This document shows positions 9,152-17,045 of a stretch of 64,000 nucleotides of DNA, piece by piece. A program made the translations under genes and the position numbers. The stretch spans positions 62,001 to 126,000 of the forward strand of contig NZ_SDWW01000004.1 in assembly GCF_004168625.1 (NCBI RefSeq). The letters run 5' to 3'. The stretch is from Pengzhenrongella frigida (lineage in GTDB: Bacteria > Actinomycetota > Actinomycetes > Actinomycetales > Cellulomonadaceae). Position 1 is the stretch's first letter, and each line of letters opens with the position of its first letter. The notes beneath the pieces are model-generated. The model was not told the origin of the DNA, made no database searches, and saw only the letters and a program-made list of their open reading frames with translations.

Positions 9152-9204
9152 CCCCACCCTCCCCACCCTCCCCACCCTCCCCACCCTCCCCACCCTCCCC
9201 ACCC
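9152..9204. repeat. 9-bp tandem array CCCCACCCT, quadruplex-prone on the minus strand
   Basis: Five full copies plus eight bases of a sixth copy of CCCCACCCT begin immediately after the GH13 stop codon. The minus strand reads GGGTGGGGA repeatedly, giving twelve G-runs of three or four separated by single bases, a very strong G-quadruplex pattern. It lies at the 3' end of the maltodextrin operon. Confidence 0.95.
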
Positions 9205-9212
9205 AAACTCGC

Positions 9213-9270
9213 CGAGTGCGCGCGAACGGTCCCTGGCCGGGAGGTTCAGGCAGCAGATCGCCCGCACTCG
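9213..9270 (+). repeat. 58-bp inverted-repeat element, copy 1
   Basis: The 58-bp copy is bounded by CGAGTGCG (9213-9220) and its exact complement CGCACTCG (9263-9270), with GCAGCAGA five bases before the right end. It could fold as a hairpin in RNA or single-stranded DNA. Confidence 0.85.
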
Positions 9271-9297
9271 CCGCTTCTACCCGACACCCAAACTCGC

Positions 9298-9355
9298 CGA
9301 GTGCGGGCGAACGGTCCCTGGCGGGAGCCTTCGGGCAGCAGATCGCCCACACTCG
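9298..9355 (+). repeat. 58-bp inverted-repeat element, copy 2
   Basis: Same length, orientation and internal GCAGCAGA position as copy 1. The right end is CACACTCG, one mismatch from perfect symmetry with CGAGTGCG at 9298-9305. Confidence 0.85.
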
Positions 9356-9426
9356 CCGCTTCTACCCGACACCGCACTCGCCGCCTGGGCTCGGCTCTCG
9401 CGACGCCCGCTGGGTACGGAGGTGGT

Positions 9427-9445
9427 GGGGGGGGGGGGGGGGGGG
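9427..9445 (+). repeat. Homopolymer run of 19 G
   Basis: An uninterrupted run of 19 guanines lies 92 bp upstream of the DUF559 start codon. Such tracts are slippage-prone and also hard to sequence, so the true length may vary or be misread. Confidence 0.9.
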
Positions 9446-9537
9446 CGGCCGACCTCAGGGCGGGGTCGTGGCGCGTGGGTCCCCAGGTTGGGGGCTGGGC
9501 GTGCGCGGGTCGGGGTGCCGGCGGTGAGCCTGGGCGC

Positions 9538-10443
9538 ATGCCGACTGCCCGCCCGCTCCCGCCCGTCATCGCTGGCGGCCCCTTCACGGTCCGAGCGGCG
9601 CTCGGGCTCGGCGTGAGCGCCGGCGAGCTGCGCCGGGCGACGCTGACCAGCCCGTTCTGGGGCGTCCGTGAGCAGACCACCGGGCCCGACGACGTGGTCG
9701 CCCGGTGCCGGGCCGCCCTCCAGGTGCTGCCCGACGGCGCCGTGTTCAGCCACGTCACCGCGCTCCGGCTCCGGGAGATCGAGGTGCCGTGGAGCCTCGA
9801 GCGCGACAACCTCCTGCACGTCGTGGTGCCCACCCGCTCCGGTCGTCCTCAGCGACCGCAGATCCGGGCGCACGTCTCCGGCCGGATCGACCCGGCCCGT
9901 TCGCCGATCTGCGGTCTCGCGGTGACCAGTCCCGCGCAGACGTGGCTGCACCTGGCCGCCGCCCTCGACCTGGGGGAGCTCGTGGTCCTCGGGGACGCGA
10001 TGCTCCGCCGCAAGCTCCCACCGACGACGTGGGGTGCGCTCGAGGATGCGGCGGCAGCGTCCTCGGGTGCGCGCGGTGTGCGCACCGCCAGGCTCGCGCT
10101 CCCGCTCCTGCGCTCCGGGACCGACTCCTCGATGGAGTCCCGCGCGCGCCTGGTCCTGGTGCACGCGGGCCTGCCGTGCCCCGAGGTCAACACGCCCGTG
10201 CTCGACGCGTGGGGCCGGTTCGTCGCGTTGCCGGACCTGAGCTACCCGGAGCTCAGGATCGCCATCGAGTACGACGGGGACGTCCACCGGACCGATGCCC
10301 GAACCTGGCGTCGGGACATCGCCCGGCGCGAGGCGCTGCAGGCGCTCGGCTGGCGGATCATCACCCTCACGGCCGACGACGTCATCCGGTTCCCCACCCG
10401 CATGGTGTCGTGGGTCCGCGCCGCCATCAACGCCCGAGCCTGA
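9538..10443 (+). CDS. DUF559-domain protein (Vsr/endonuclease-like fold)
   Basis: A protein of 301 aa. The N-terminal 60-70 residues resemble the AbiEi-antitoxin-like winged helix often found in this actinobacterial family (FTVRAALGLGVSAGELRRA). The C-terminus is a DUF559 domain related to very-short-patch repair endonucleases: IAIEYDGDVHRTDARTWRRD, then REALQALGWRIITLTADDV, with the conserved E-Y-D-G-x-x-H pattern. Cutting activity is unproven for the family. I chose ATG 9538, where homology-like sequence begins; the frame stays open far upstream only because it crosses the neighbouring gene and repeats. 58-bp inverted-repeat elements flank it on both sides, and the downstream copy starts three bases after the stop codon. 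Confidence 0.75.
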   Translation: MPTARPLPPVIAGGPFTVRAALGLGVSAGELRRATLTSPFWGVREQTTGPDDVVARCRAALQVLPDGAVFSHVTALRLREIEVPWSLERDNLLHVVVPTRSGRPQRPQIRAHVSGRIDPARSPICGLAVTSPAQTWLHLAAALDLGELVVLGDAMLRRKLPPTTWGALEDAAAASSGARGVRTARLALPLLRSGTDSSMESRARLVLVHAGLPCPEVNTPVLDAWGRFVALPDLSYPELRIAIEYDGDVHRTDARTWRRDIARREALQALGWRIITLTADDVIRFPTRMVSWVRAAINARA

Positions 10444-10446
10444 CGG

Positions 10447-10504
10447 CGAGTGCGGTGTTTCTGCTGCTCGCGGGCGCTGGTCAACAGCTGATTTCCCGCA
10501 CTCG
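10447..10504 (-). repeat. 58-bp inverted-repeat element, copy 3 (inverted)
   Basis: Bounded by CGAGTGCG (10447-10454) and CGCACTCG (10497-10504), again exactly 58 bp. Read on the minus strand, GCAGCAGA falls at the same offset as in copies 1 and 2, so this copy is in opposite orientation. It begins three bases after the DUF559 stop. Confidence 0.85.
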
Positions 10505-10526
10505 ACGAACGTCGGGCGGGTGAGGG

Positions 10527-11879
10527 GTGGTTAAGGTGGCGAACGTGCCGATCGAGAGCCCGTTGCCGCGAGAGGTCCTGCTGCAGGACGCCGAGTCGAG
10601 CACGCGCGCGGCGGTGCCGGTCGAGCTCGGGTATTCGCGCGCCGACCGCGCCCGGTGGGTCCTCGAGGAGCCCAAGTCCCGGTCCCGCACCGCGTTCGAA
10701 CGTGACCGGGCCCGGATCGTGCACTCCTCCGCGCTGCGCCGGCTCGGGGCGAAGACCCAGGTGCTCGGGCCCGCGAGCGACGACTTCGTGCGCACCCGTC
10801 TGACGCACACCCTCGAGGTCGCGCAGGTCGGTCGCGAGCTCGGCAAGTCGCTCGGCTGCGACCCCGACGTCGTGGACACCGCGTGCCTCGCGCACGACCT
10901 CGGTCACCCACCGTTCGGGCACAACGGCGAGCGGGCGCTCGCGGAGGCCAGCGCCGCGATCGGCGGGTTCGAGGGCAACGCCCAGACGCTCCGCCTGCTC
11001 ACTCGTCTCGAGCCCAAGGTCGTCGCCCCGGACGGGCGCGCCGTCGGGCTCAACCTCACCCGCGCGAGCCTGGACGCCTCCGTCAAGTACCCCTGGCGCG
11101 CGGGGCAGGGGCCGCAGCGCGCGGACGGCACCGCGACCCCGAAGTTCGGGGTCTACGACGACGACGCCGCGGTCTTCGCGTGGTTGCGCGACGGGGCTCC
11201 CGCCGGCCGGCTGTGCCTCGAGGCGCAGGTGATGGACCTCGCGGACGACATCTCCTACTCGGTGCACGACGTCGAGGACGCCGTCGTGGGCGGTCGGCTC
11301 GACCTGGCCGTCCTCGAGCGCGCGGAGGAGCGGGTCCGGATCGTCGCCGCGGTGCACGCCTGGTACGGCCATGCGGTCGACGCCGACGGCCTGCGCGAGG
11401 CGATGGACCGGCTCGTGGCCACGAAGCTCTGGGGCCCGGCGTTCGACGGTTCCCGGGGTGCGTTGGCCGGGCTCAAGGACGCCACCAGCCAGCTGATCGG
11501 GCGGTTCGCGGGCGCGGCCGAGGAGGCCACCCGCGAGCGGTACGGGCACGGTCCGCTGACCCGGTACGCGGCGTCGCTCGTCGTGCCGCACCACACCCTG
11601 GCCGAGATCCTCGTGCTCAAGGGCCTGGCGGTGACGTACGTGATGGCACCCCGCGAGCTCGAGCCGCTCTACCAGCGCCAGCGCGAGATGCTCCTCGACC
11701 TCGTCCGCGTGATCACCGACCGGGCGCCGATCGCGCTCGAGCCGCCGTTCGCGGCCGACTGGGCCGACGCGGCCGACGACGGCGCCCGGCTGCGCGTCGT
11801 CGTCGACCAGGTCGCCTCGCTCACGGACGTCAGCGCCGCGGAGTGGCACGCGCGCCTGGTGCCGCCGCCGCACCGCTGA
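10527..11879 (+). CDS. dgt: Deoxyguanosinetriphosphate triphosphohydrolase (dGTPase family)
   Basis: An HD-domain enzyme that splits dNTPs into deoxynucleoside and triphosphate, thereby trimming dNTP pools. It has 450 aa from the first GTG at 10527; GTG 10536 is an equally plausible start. Visible motifs are HSSALRRLGAKTQVL, RLTHTLEVAQVGRELG with the first metal His, CLAHDLGHPPFGHNGE with the HD pair near residue 122, and MDLADDISYSVHD with the last metal Asp. It sits 59 bp upstream of dnaG, the usual dgt-dnaG order in this group, which links nucleotide-pool control with replication priming. Confidence 0.92.
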   Translation: MVKVANVPIESPLPREVLLQDAESSTRAAVPVELGYSRADRARWVLEEPKSRSRTAFERDRARIVHSSALRRLGAKTQVLGPASDDFVRTRLTHTLEVAQVGRELGKSLGCDPDVVDTACLAHDLGHPPFGHNGERALAEASAAIGGFEGNAQTLRLLTRLEPKVVAPDGRAVGLNLTRASLDASVKYPWRAGQGPQRADGTATPKFGVYDDDAAVFAWLRDGAPAGRLCLEAQVMDLADDISYSVHDVEDAVVGGRLDLAVLERAEERVRIVAAVHAWYGHAVDADGLREAMDRLVATKLWGPAFDGSRGALAGLKDATSQLIGRFAGAAEEATRERYGHGPLTRYAASLVVPHHTLAEILVLKGLAVTYVMAPRELEPLYQRQREMLLDLVRVITDRAPIALEPPFAADWADAADDGARLRVVVDQVASLTDVSAAEWHARLVPPPHR

Positions 11880-11887
11880 CCCGCGAC

Positions 11888-11901
11888 GTTCCCGCGGGAA
11901 C
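11888..11901. promoter_or_regulatory. Perfect 14-bp palindrome before dnaG
   Basis: GTTCCCGCGGGAAC is perfectly self-complementary and has no loop. It lies in the dgt-dnaG gap, 37 bp before the dnaG GTG. The same sequence recurs at 41241-41254 and, with one mismatch, at 41178-41191, which suggests an operator rather than a terminator. Confidence 0.4.
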
Positions 11902-11938
11902 CGTCCGAGGTGTCCTCGCCGCCGCCTAGACTCGCGCC

Positions 11939-13936
11939 GTGGCTGGACTGATCCTTCGGGAAGACGTGGAGACGGTCCGCGAGCGCGCCCACATCGAGGA
12001 CATCGTCGGTGCGCACGTCACCCTCAAGTCGGGCGGCGTCGGCTCGATGAAGGGCCTGTGCCCGTTCCACGACGAGCGCTCGCCGTCCTTCCACGTGCGG
12101 CCGCAGGTCGGGCGGTGGCACTGCTTCGGGTGCGGCGAGGGCGGCGACGTCATCTCGTTCGTGCAGAAGATCGACGGACTCACGTTCACCGAGGCGGTCG
12201 AGTACCTCGCGGGCCGGGTCGGGATCCAGCTCCGGTACGAGGAGGGCGGCGGGTCGCGCTCCGGCATCGAGACCGGGAGCCGACGGCGTTTGCTGGAGGC
12301 CCACTCCGTCGCCGCCCAGTTCTACGCCGAGCGGCTCGCGACGCCGGCGGCGGCCGCCGGGCGGGCCTTTCTCGCCGAGCGCGGGTTCGAGCGTTCGCAC
12401 GCCGAGCAGTTCGGCATGGGCTTCGCCCCGCAGGGCTGGGACTCCCTGCTGCGCCACCTGCGCGGTCGCGGGTTCACCGAGCCCGAGCTCGTCGCCACGG
12501 GCCTGATGAGTCAGGGCAACCGCGGGATCTACGACCGGTTCCGCGGCCGACTGGTGTGGCCCATCCGGGAGGTCACCGGCGACACGATCGGATTCGGTGC
12601 GCGCAAGCTGTTCGAGGAGGACCAGGGCCCGAAGTACCTCAACACCCCGGAGACCGCGCTCTACAAGAAGTCCCAGGTGCTCTACGGGCTGGACCTGGCC
12701 AAGCGCGAGATCGCCAAGTCCCACCAGGTCGTCGTGGTCGAGGGGTACACCGACGTCATGGCCGCCCACCTGTCCGGCGTCCCGACCGCGGTCGCGACCT
12801 GCGGCACGGCGTTCGGCTCCGACCATGCCCGGATCGTGCGGCGGCTGATCGGGGACGCCTCCGGGGTCGGCGGGATCCAGCTGTCCTCCGGCACGAGCGT
12901 GGGCGGGGAGATCATCTTCACCTTCGACGGCGACGCCGCCGGTCAGAAGGCCGCCATGCGCGCCTTCGGCGAGGACCAGAGCTTCTCGGCGCAGACGTTC
13001 GTCGCCGTCGAGCCGTCCGGCATGGACCCGTGCGAGCTGCGCCAGGCGCGCGGCCCCGACGCCGTGCGCGCGCTGGTGGCCGGACGCACCCCGCTGTACG
13101 AGTTCGTCATCCGCACCACGCTCACCACGTTCAACCTCAACACCGTCGAGGGACGGGTGGGGGCGCTGCGCGCCGCTGCGCCGGTCGTCGCCGGGATCCG
13201 GGACGCCGGCATGCGTCCCGAGTACGCCCGCATGCTCGCGGGGTGGATCGGGATGGACTCCGAGACCGTGCTGCGCGCCGTCGCCGCGGCCGGCCGGCAG
13301 ACGTCCGGGACAGCCGCCGGCGGCGCCTCGTCGTCGGGCACCCGCAGGCACTCCGGCCAGGGCGGCGACGACGTGGGCGCGCACGGGCGACCGCCGTCGG
13401 GGGACGCGCCCGGCGCGCAAGCGCGCGGTCAGGCCTCGTCCGGGCCCGACCGCCGCGACCCGGTCGCCCGGCTCGAGGCGCAGACGCTGGAGGTGGCCCT
13501 GCAGCAGGCGCACCTCGTGCCTCCCGAGTTCGACGCCCTGAGCTCGGACGCGTACGCGGTCCCGGCCTTCCGTGCCGTCCACGAGGCGATCCGCGCCGCC
13601 GGCGGCATGGCGGTGGCCCGCGGGCTCGTCGAGGGACAGGGTGGTGCCGGTGCGTGGGTCGAGAAGGTCAGCGAGGAGGCCGCGGCGCCCGTCCGGTCGC
13701 TCGTGACCGAGCTCGCGGTCACGCCGCTGCCGGAGGACCGGCCGGAATCGATCCAGACCTACGTCCGCGGTGTCGTCGGGGCGCTCATCGACCTCGGGCT
13801 GACCCGCGAGATCGCCGACGCTCGTGGCCGGCTCCAACGGATGGACCCGGATCGGGAGCCGGAGGCCTACCAGGCCGCGTTCGCCGCGCTCATCGCGAGC
13901 GAGGGGCGCCGTCGGGCCCTGCGCGCCGAGGGCTGA
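11939..13936 (+). CDS. dnaG: DNA primase
   Basis: Synthesises RNA primers at the replication fork; 665 aa. The N-terminal CHC2 zinc finger uses Cys41, His44, Cys62 and Cys65. The TOPRIM core carries VVVVEGYTDVMAA with the catalytic Glu near 268 and FTFDGDAAGQ near 327-336. A C-terminal DnaB-binding domain starts near residue 500 after a low-complexity linker. Between the two TOPRIM motifs there is an insertion (about residues 302-322, with GVGGIQLSSGTSVGG) absent from enterobacterial DnaG. The start is GTG 11939. It ends before a hairpin terminator and a convergent tRNA-Asn. Confidence 0.95.
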   Translation: MAGLILREDVETVRERAHIEDIVGAHVTLKSGGVGSMKGLCPFHDERSPSFHVRPQVGRWHCFGCGEGGDVISFVQKIDGLTFTEAVEYLAGRVGIQLRYEEGGGSRSGIETGSRRRLLEAHSVAAQFYAERLATPAAAAGRAFLAERGFERSHAEQFGMGFAPQGWDSLLRHLRGRGFTEPELVATGLMSQGNRGIYDRFRGRLVWPIREVTGDTIGFGARKLFEEDQGPKYLNTPETALYKKSQVLYGLDLAKREIAKSHQVVVVEGYTDVMAAHLSGVPTAVATCGTAFGSDHARIVRRLIGDASGVGGIQLSSGTSVGGEIIFTFDGDAAGQKAAMRAFGEDQSFSAQTFVAVEPSGMDPCELRQARGPDAVRALVAGRTPLYEFVIRTTLTTFNLNTVEGRVGALRAAAPVVAGIRDAGMRPEYARMLAGWIGMDSETVLRAVAAAGRQTSGTAAGGASSSGTRRHSGQGGDDVGAHGRPPSGDAPGAQARGQASSGPDRRDPVARLEAQTLEVALQQAHLVPPEFDALSSDAYAVPAFRAVHEAIRAAGGMAVARGLVEGQGGAGAWVEKVSEEAAAPVRSLVTELAVTPLPEDRPESIQTYVRGVVGALIDLGLTREIADARGRLQRMDPDREPEAYQAAFAALIASEGRRRALRAEG

Positions 13937-14040
13937 CCCTCCGCCCCGACCCCGCACCAGGTGGCCCCGTTCGGAGACGACAGGCACGCGGCGGCGACCG
14001 TCACGCGGGGCGCACAACCGTTGGTCGATAGACGTGCGAA

Positions 14041-14078
14041 GGGCCTCTCACGTTGCGCTGTGCGCAGGTGAGAGGCCC
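14041..14078. terminator. Hairpin between dnaG and tRNA-Asn
   Basis: GGGCCTCTCAC (14041-14051) pairs perfectly with GTGAGAGGCCC (14068-14078) around a 16-nt loop. It sits between convergent transcription units and can serve either strand. Confidence 0.75.
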
Positions 14079-14087
14079 TGTCCGTGG

Positions 14088-14160
<73 letters not shown>

Positions 14161-14184
14161 TCGCGGAGACAAACTCTAACAGCC

Positions 14185-14694
14185 CTACAGGGGTAGTCCT
14201 GCCGCTCCCCGCACGCGCGCCTCGGCGGCGTCGACCACGGCCGCGACGGCGGGGTCGGCGAGGTTGACCCGCCCCTGCCCGATCACCTGCGAGAAGAGCT
14301 CCCCGTCCTCGTCGCGGCGCAGCGCCACCCGCACCTGGGTGCCCCCGGGCACGACGACGGTCTCCGCGTGCACCACCGAGGACTGGACCCGTTCGCGCAG
14401 CGCCCGGGGAAAGGCCGGACGGCGGTTGTCCAGCAGGTGCAGGTCCTGCGAGGTGCCGTCGATCCAGCCGACCGTGATGGTCTCGGTCTCCGGGTCGAGG
14501 CTGGCCCGGTCGACGTCGGCCCAGGGGCGCCGCTGCACCGGTAGCCCCGCCGGGGCGACGTACAGGGCCAGCCGCGAGGCGACGACCCACCCGCCGGTGA
14601 TCTCGGCGGCGGCGATGACGCGGTCGCCGCGGCGAAGTTCCAGGTGGGACCGGACGTCGGGCGGCAGGGCGTGGCGTCGGGTGAACGAAGGCAT
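14185..14694 (-). CDS. Conserved actinobacterial protein of unknown function
   Basis: 169 aa from ATG 14694 (GGGGGA upstream); the frame is open 36 codons further without a better start. The first 130 residues alternate short beta strands ([36 protein letters not shown]), giving a PH-like or beta-barrel impression. The C-terminus is helical and Ala/Val-rich. It has no signal peptide or membrane segment. It lies 24 bp upstream of tRNA-Asn on the same strand. I do not know its role. Confidence 0.75.
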   Translation of the reverse strand: MPSFTRRHALPPDVRSHLELRRGDRVIAAAEITGGWVVASRLALYVAPAGLPVQRRPWADVDRASLDPETETITVGWIDGTSQDLHLLDNRRPAFPRALRERVQSSVVHAETVVVPGGTQVRVALRRDEDGELFSQVIGQGRVNLADPAVAAVVDAAEARVRGAAGLPL

Positions 14695-14787
14695 TCCCCC
14701 ACGGTAGTGCGCCGCCGTCCGGCCGCCCACAGCCGCCCAGGGGTGATCGGCATCACATCCGAGACAGGTATTACCAATCACTCGGCT

Positions 14788-14795
14788 GCCGATGG
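14788..14795 (+). promoter_or_regulatory. Possible motility sigma -10 element upstream of the chemoreceptor
   Basis: GCCGATGG lies 48 bp before the chemoreceptor start and matches six of eight bases of the GCCGATAA -10 of FliA/WhiG-type sigma factors. The expected TAAA -35 is not convincing (TATT at 14769). Low confidence. Confidence 0.2.
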
Positions 14796-14843
14796 GAGGC
14801 ACGGTCCAGTTTTCGCCACCCCGTGTTGAGGAAGGTTCTGCCG

Positions 14844-16472
14844 ATGAGCACTGACCCGAGGTCCGCCACCCCAGCGCCCGCCGTCACGGGGTGGATCACC
14901 AACCGGTCCGTGCGGACGAAGATCCTTGCGGTGGTCGGGCTGCTCGCCGTCGTCGCGGTGGGTACCGGGGTGCTCGCGGTCACCTCGATGCGGTCGATCG
15001 CCAGCACGACGGCGCACATGGCCTCGATCCAGAGCGGTCCGGTCTTCCTGCGCAGCCAGATCCACATCAAGCAGATGGCTGCCCGAATGACGATCGCGAA
15101 CCTCGCGGCCATGCAGTCGGACGAGGCCAAGGCGACCTGGCTGCAGAAGCAGGTCGACAACGACGCCGGCATGCAGGAGAAGCTCGAAGAGTTCAACGCG
15201 ACCGAGGCTGCCGACTGGCCCAGCTGGCAGGCGTTCGTCGTCGACTACGACGCCTGGCTGAAGGTCCGCGACGCCCAGCTCACCCCGGCAGCGATGAGCA
15301 ACCAGACCACAGGGGACTACCAGGATCTGCTGGACAGCGTGAGCGTGCCGCTGAGCAGCGTCTTCGCGGGGGACCTCGACGAGCTGGACGTCGCGCTCAC
15401 CGAACTGTCCGATGGGCTCGCAGCCGAGGCGGCCGCGACGTCTGACCGGTCGGTGAAGCTGCTGAGCATCTCGCTCAGTGTGGCGCTCGTCGTGGTGCTG
15501 ACCCTGGCCTTCGTCATGGCCGGCACGATCCGGCGCGGCGCCGAGCGGGTGCGGGTCTCGCTGGAGGCGATGGCCCACGGTGACCTCACGGTCCCTGCCG
15601 ACGTGCGCGGCCGGGACGAGATCGGGATGATGGCCGCCGCGCTGACGACGGCGCAGACGTCGTTGCGGGCGACCCTGACGGGGGTCGGGGAGACCGCGGC
15701 CACGGTGGCGGCGGCCGCGGAGGAGCTCTCGGCCGCGAACACGCAGGTCTCGGCGGGCTCCGACGAGACGAGCGCGCAGGCCGGCGTGGTCGCGGCTGCG
15801 GCGGAGGAGGTCAGCCGGAACGTGCAGACGGTCGCGGCGGGTGCCGAAGAGATGGGCGCCTCGATCCGGGAGATCGCGCAGAACGCGAACGAGGCCGCGA
15901 AGGTGGCGAGCCGGGCGACCGGCGTGGTGGCCGAGACGAACGACACCGTGGCCAAGCTCGGGCTGAGCAGCCAGGAGATCGGCAACGTGGTCAAGACGAT
16001 CACGTCGATCGCGGAGCAGACGAACCTGCTCGCGCTGAACGCCACGATCGAGGCGGCCCGTGCGGGTGAGGCGGGCAAGGGGTTCGCGGTGGTGGCCGGT
16101 GAGGTCAAGGAGCTGGCGCGGGAGACTGCGCGGGCGACCGAGGAGATCACGCGGCGGGTCGAGGCGATCCAGGTCGACACGGCCGGTGCGGTCACCGCGA
16201 TGGATGAGATCAGCGCGATCATCGCCTCGATCAACGACTACCAGCTCACGATCGCCAGTGCGGTCGAGGAGCAGACGGCGACCACCAACGAGATGTCCCG
16301 GTCGGTCACCGAGGCCGCGCTGGGCTCAGGGGAGATCGCGGCCAACATCACCGGCGTCGCCACCGGCGCCGCCAGCTCCAGCGAGGTCCTCGGCCAGATG
16401 GGTGGATCGGTCGACGAGCTCGCGCGACTGTCGGCCGACCTGCGTGAGCGGGTCGCCGCCTTCACCTACTGA
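14844..16472 (+). CDS. Methyl-accepting chemotaxis protein
   Basis: A transmembrane chemoreceptor of 542 aa that feeds CheA/CheW. Membrane helix 1 spans about 27-47, a four-helix-bundle ligand domain spans about 48-203, helix 2 spans about 206-226, then a HAMP domain and the cytoplasmic signalling coiled coil follow. The strictly conserved tip [20 protein letters not shown] begins at residue 389. GAGGAAGG lies 8 bp before ATG 14844. No other chemotaxis or flagellar gene is in the window, so this is an orphan receptor whose presence implies a motile organism. A hairpin terminator follows at 16558. Confidence 0.95.
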   Translation: MSTDPRSATPAPAVTGWITNRSVRTKILAVVGLLAVVAVGTGVLAVTSMRSIASTTAHMASIQSGPVFLRSQIHIKQMAARMTIANLAAMQSDEAKATWLQKQVDNDAGMQEKLEEFNATEAADWPSWQAFVVDYDAWLKVRDAQLTPAAMSNQTTGDYQDLLDSVSVPLSSVFAGDLDELDVALTELSDGLAAEAAATSDRSVKLLSISLSVALVVVLTLAFVMAGTIRRGAERVRVSLEAMAHGDLTVPADVRGRDEIGMMAAALTTAQTSLRATLTGVGETAATVAAAAEELSAANTQVSAGSDETSAQAGVVAAAAEEVSRNVQTVAAGAEEMGASIREIAQNANEAAKVASRATGVVAETNDTVAKLGLSSQEIGNVVKTITSIAEQTNLLALNATIEAARAGEAGKGFAVVAGEVKELARETARATEEITRRVEAIQVDTAGAVTAMDEISAIIASINDYQLTIASAVEEQTATTNEMSRSVTEAALGSGEIAANITGVATGAASSSEVLGQMGGSVDELARLSADLRERVAAFTY

Positions 16473-16557
16473 GCGCGGCCCGCGCGGCCCGGTTCCGCGC
16501 ACGTGCGCCTTGAAGGCCGAGGTTCGCCGCCTCGGAGCAGGATGCGCGCGGCTCGCT

Positions 16558-16595
16558 GGGGGTCGTCACCCGGACCATCACCGGGGGCGACCCCC
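16558..16595 (+). terminator. Hairpin downstream of the chemoreceptor gene
   Basis: GGGGGTCG (16558-16565) pairs with CGACCCCC (16588-16595), with an inner CCGG/CCGG pairing, and is followed by GTTT. The rest of the 279-bp gap between the chemoreceptor and the tRNA shows nothing recognisable. Confidence 0.7.
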
Positions 16596-16751
16596 GTTTG
16601 CGGGCTCGCTGACCTGGGGGCCCGTCGATGGGGCAACCGCCGCGCGAGCCCGGGCACCGATTTCGGTCGGGCCGGTGATTGCCGCAGGTGCGCAGGTCAG
16701 ACAGCGTTCGCGCAGGTCAGCGGCTGTGCCAGGGTACGCTCAGCATCACTA

Positions 16752-16828
16752 GGGGCAGTAGCTCAGCCGGTCAGAGCAGCGGACTCATAATCCGTCGGTC
16801 GTGGGTTCAAGCCCCACCTGCCCCACCA
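16752..16828 (+). tRNA. tRNA with CAT anticodon (elongator Met or lysidine-type Ile)
   Basis: A 77-nt cloverleaf: acceptor GGGGCAG/CTGCCCC, D-arm GCTCAGCCGGTCAGAGC, anticodon loop CTCATAA, T-arm GTGGGTTCAAGCCCCAC, discriminator A and an encoded CCA. The first acceptor pair is a normal G-C, so it is not the initiator tRNA. Choosing between Met and Ile2 needs comparison with the other CAT tRNAs of the genome. An accessory-looking, less GC-rich stretch begins directly after it. Confidence 0.93.
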
Positions 16829-17045
16829 ACGTGCATCCGCGTGAGAAGTGACTCTTGGGTGACAGGGGCGCGGGTCCGCGGGGTGGCAGGCTCCGCGCGG
16901 GCCGTCATGCGTGCCGTCCCTTGTTCTCCTCCTGGACGGTCAGGGGACCCACATGGACGACACGATGCTGACCGTGGTCGCTCGCCCGGAGAACGTGGGT
17001 TGAGTGCCGGCCCGCTATGCGTCGCTCGCCCATCAGGAGTACGAG

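Larger units (their letters stand above)
9201..9370. repeat. Two tandem 85-bp repeat units
   Basis: Unit 1 (9201-9285) and unit 2 (9286-9370) begin with ACCCAAACTCGCCGAGTGCG and end with CTTCTACCCGAC. They differ at scattered positions. A remnant of the unit's terminal sequence (CCGCACTCGCCG) follows at about 9373. Each unit carries one 58-bp inverted-repeat element (9213-9270 and 9298-9355). Confidence 0.9.

Noticed and set aside
9152-9370. CRISPR array
   Set aside because: The 9-bp and 85-bp units are direct tandem repeats without unique spacers, and no cas gene is nearby.
8143-9537. Upstream extension of the DUF559 reading frame
   Set aside because: The frame is open only because it runs out of phase through the GH13 gene, the C-rich array and the G tract; protein-like sequence begins at 9538.
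16752-16828. Initiator tRNA-fMet
   Set aside because: The first acceptor position forms a normal G-C pair, whereas bacterial initiators have a mismatch there.
16829-17045. Second c-di-GMP riboswitch or PHO box before the PstS-like gene
   Set aside because: No GCAAAGCC or CAAACC signature and no paired GTTCATC/GTTCACC repeats were found.
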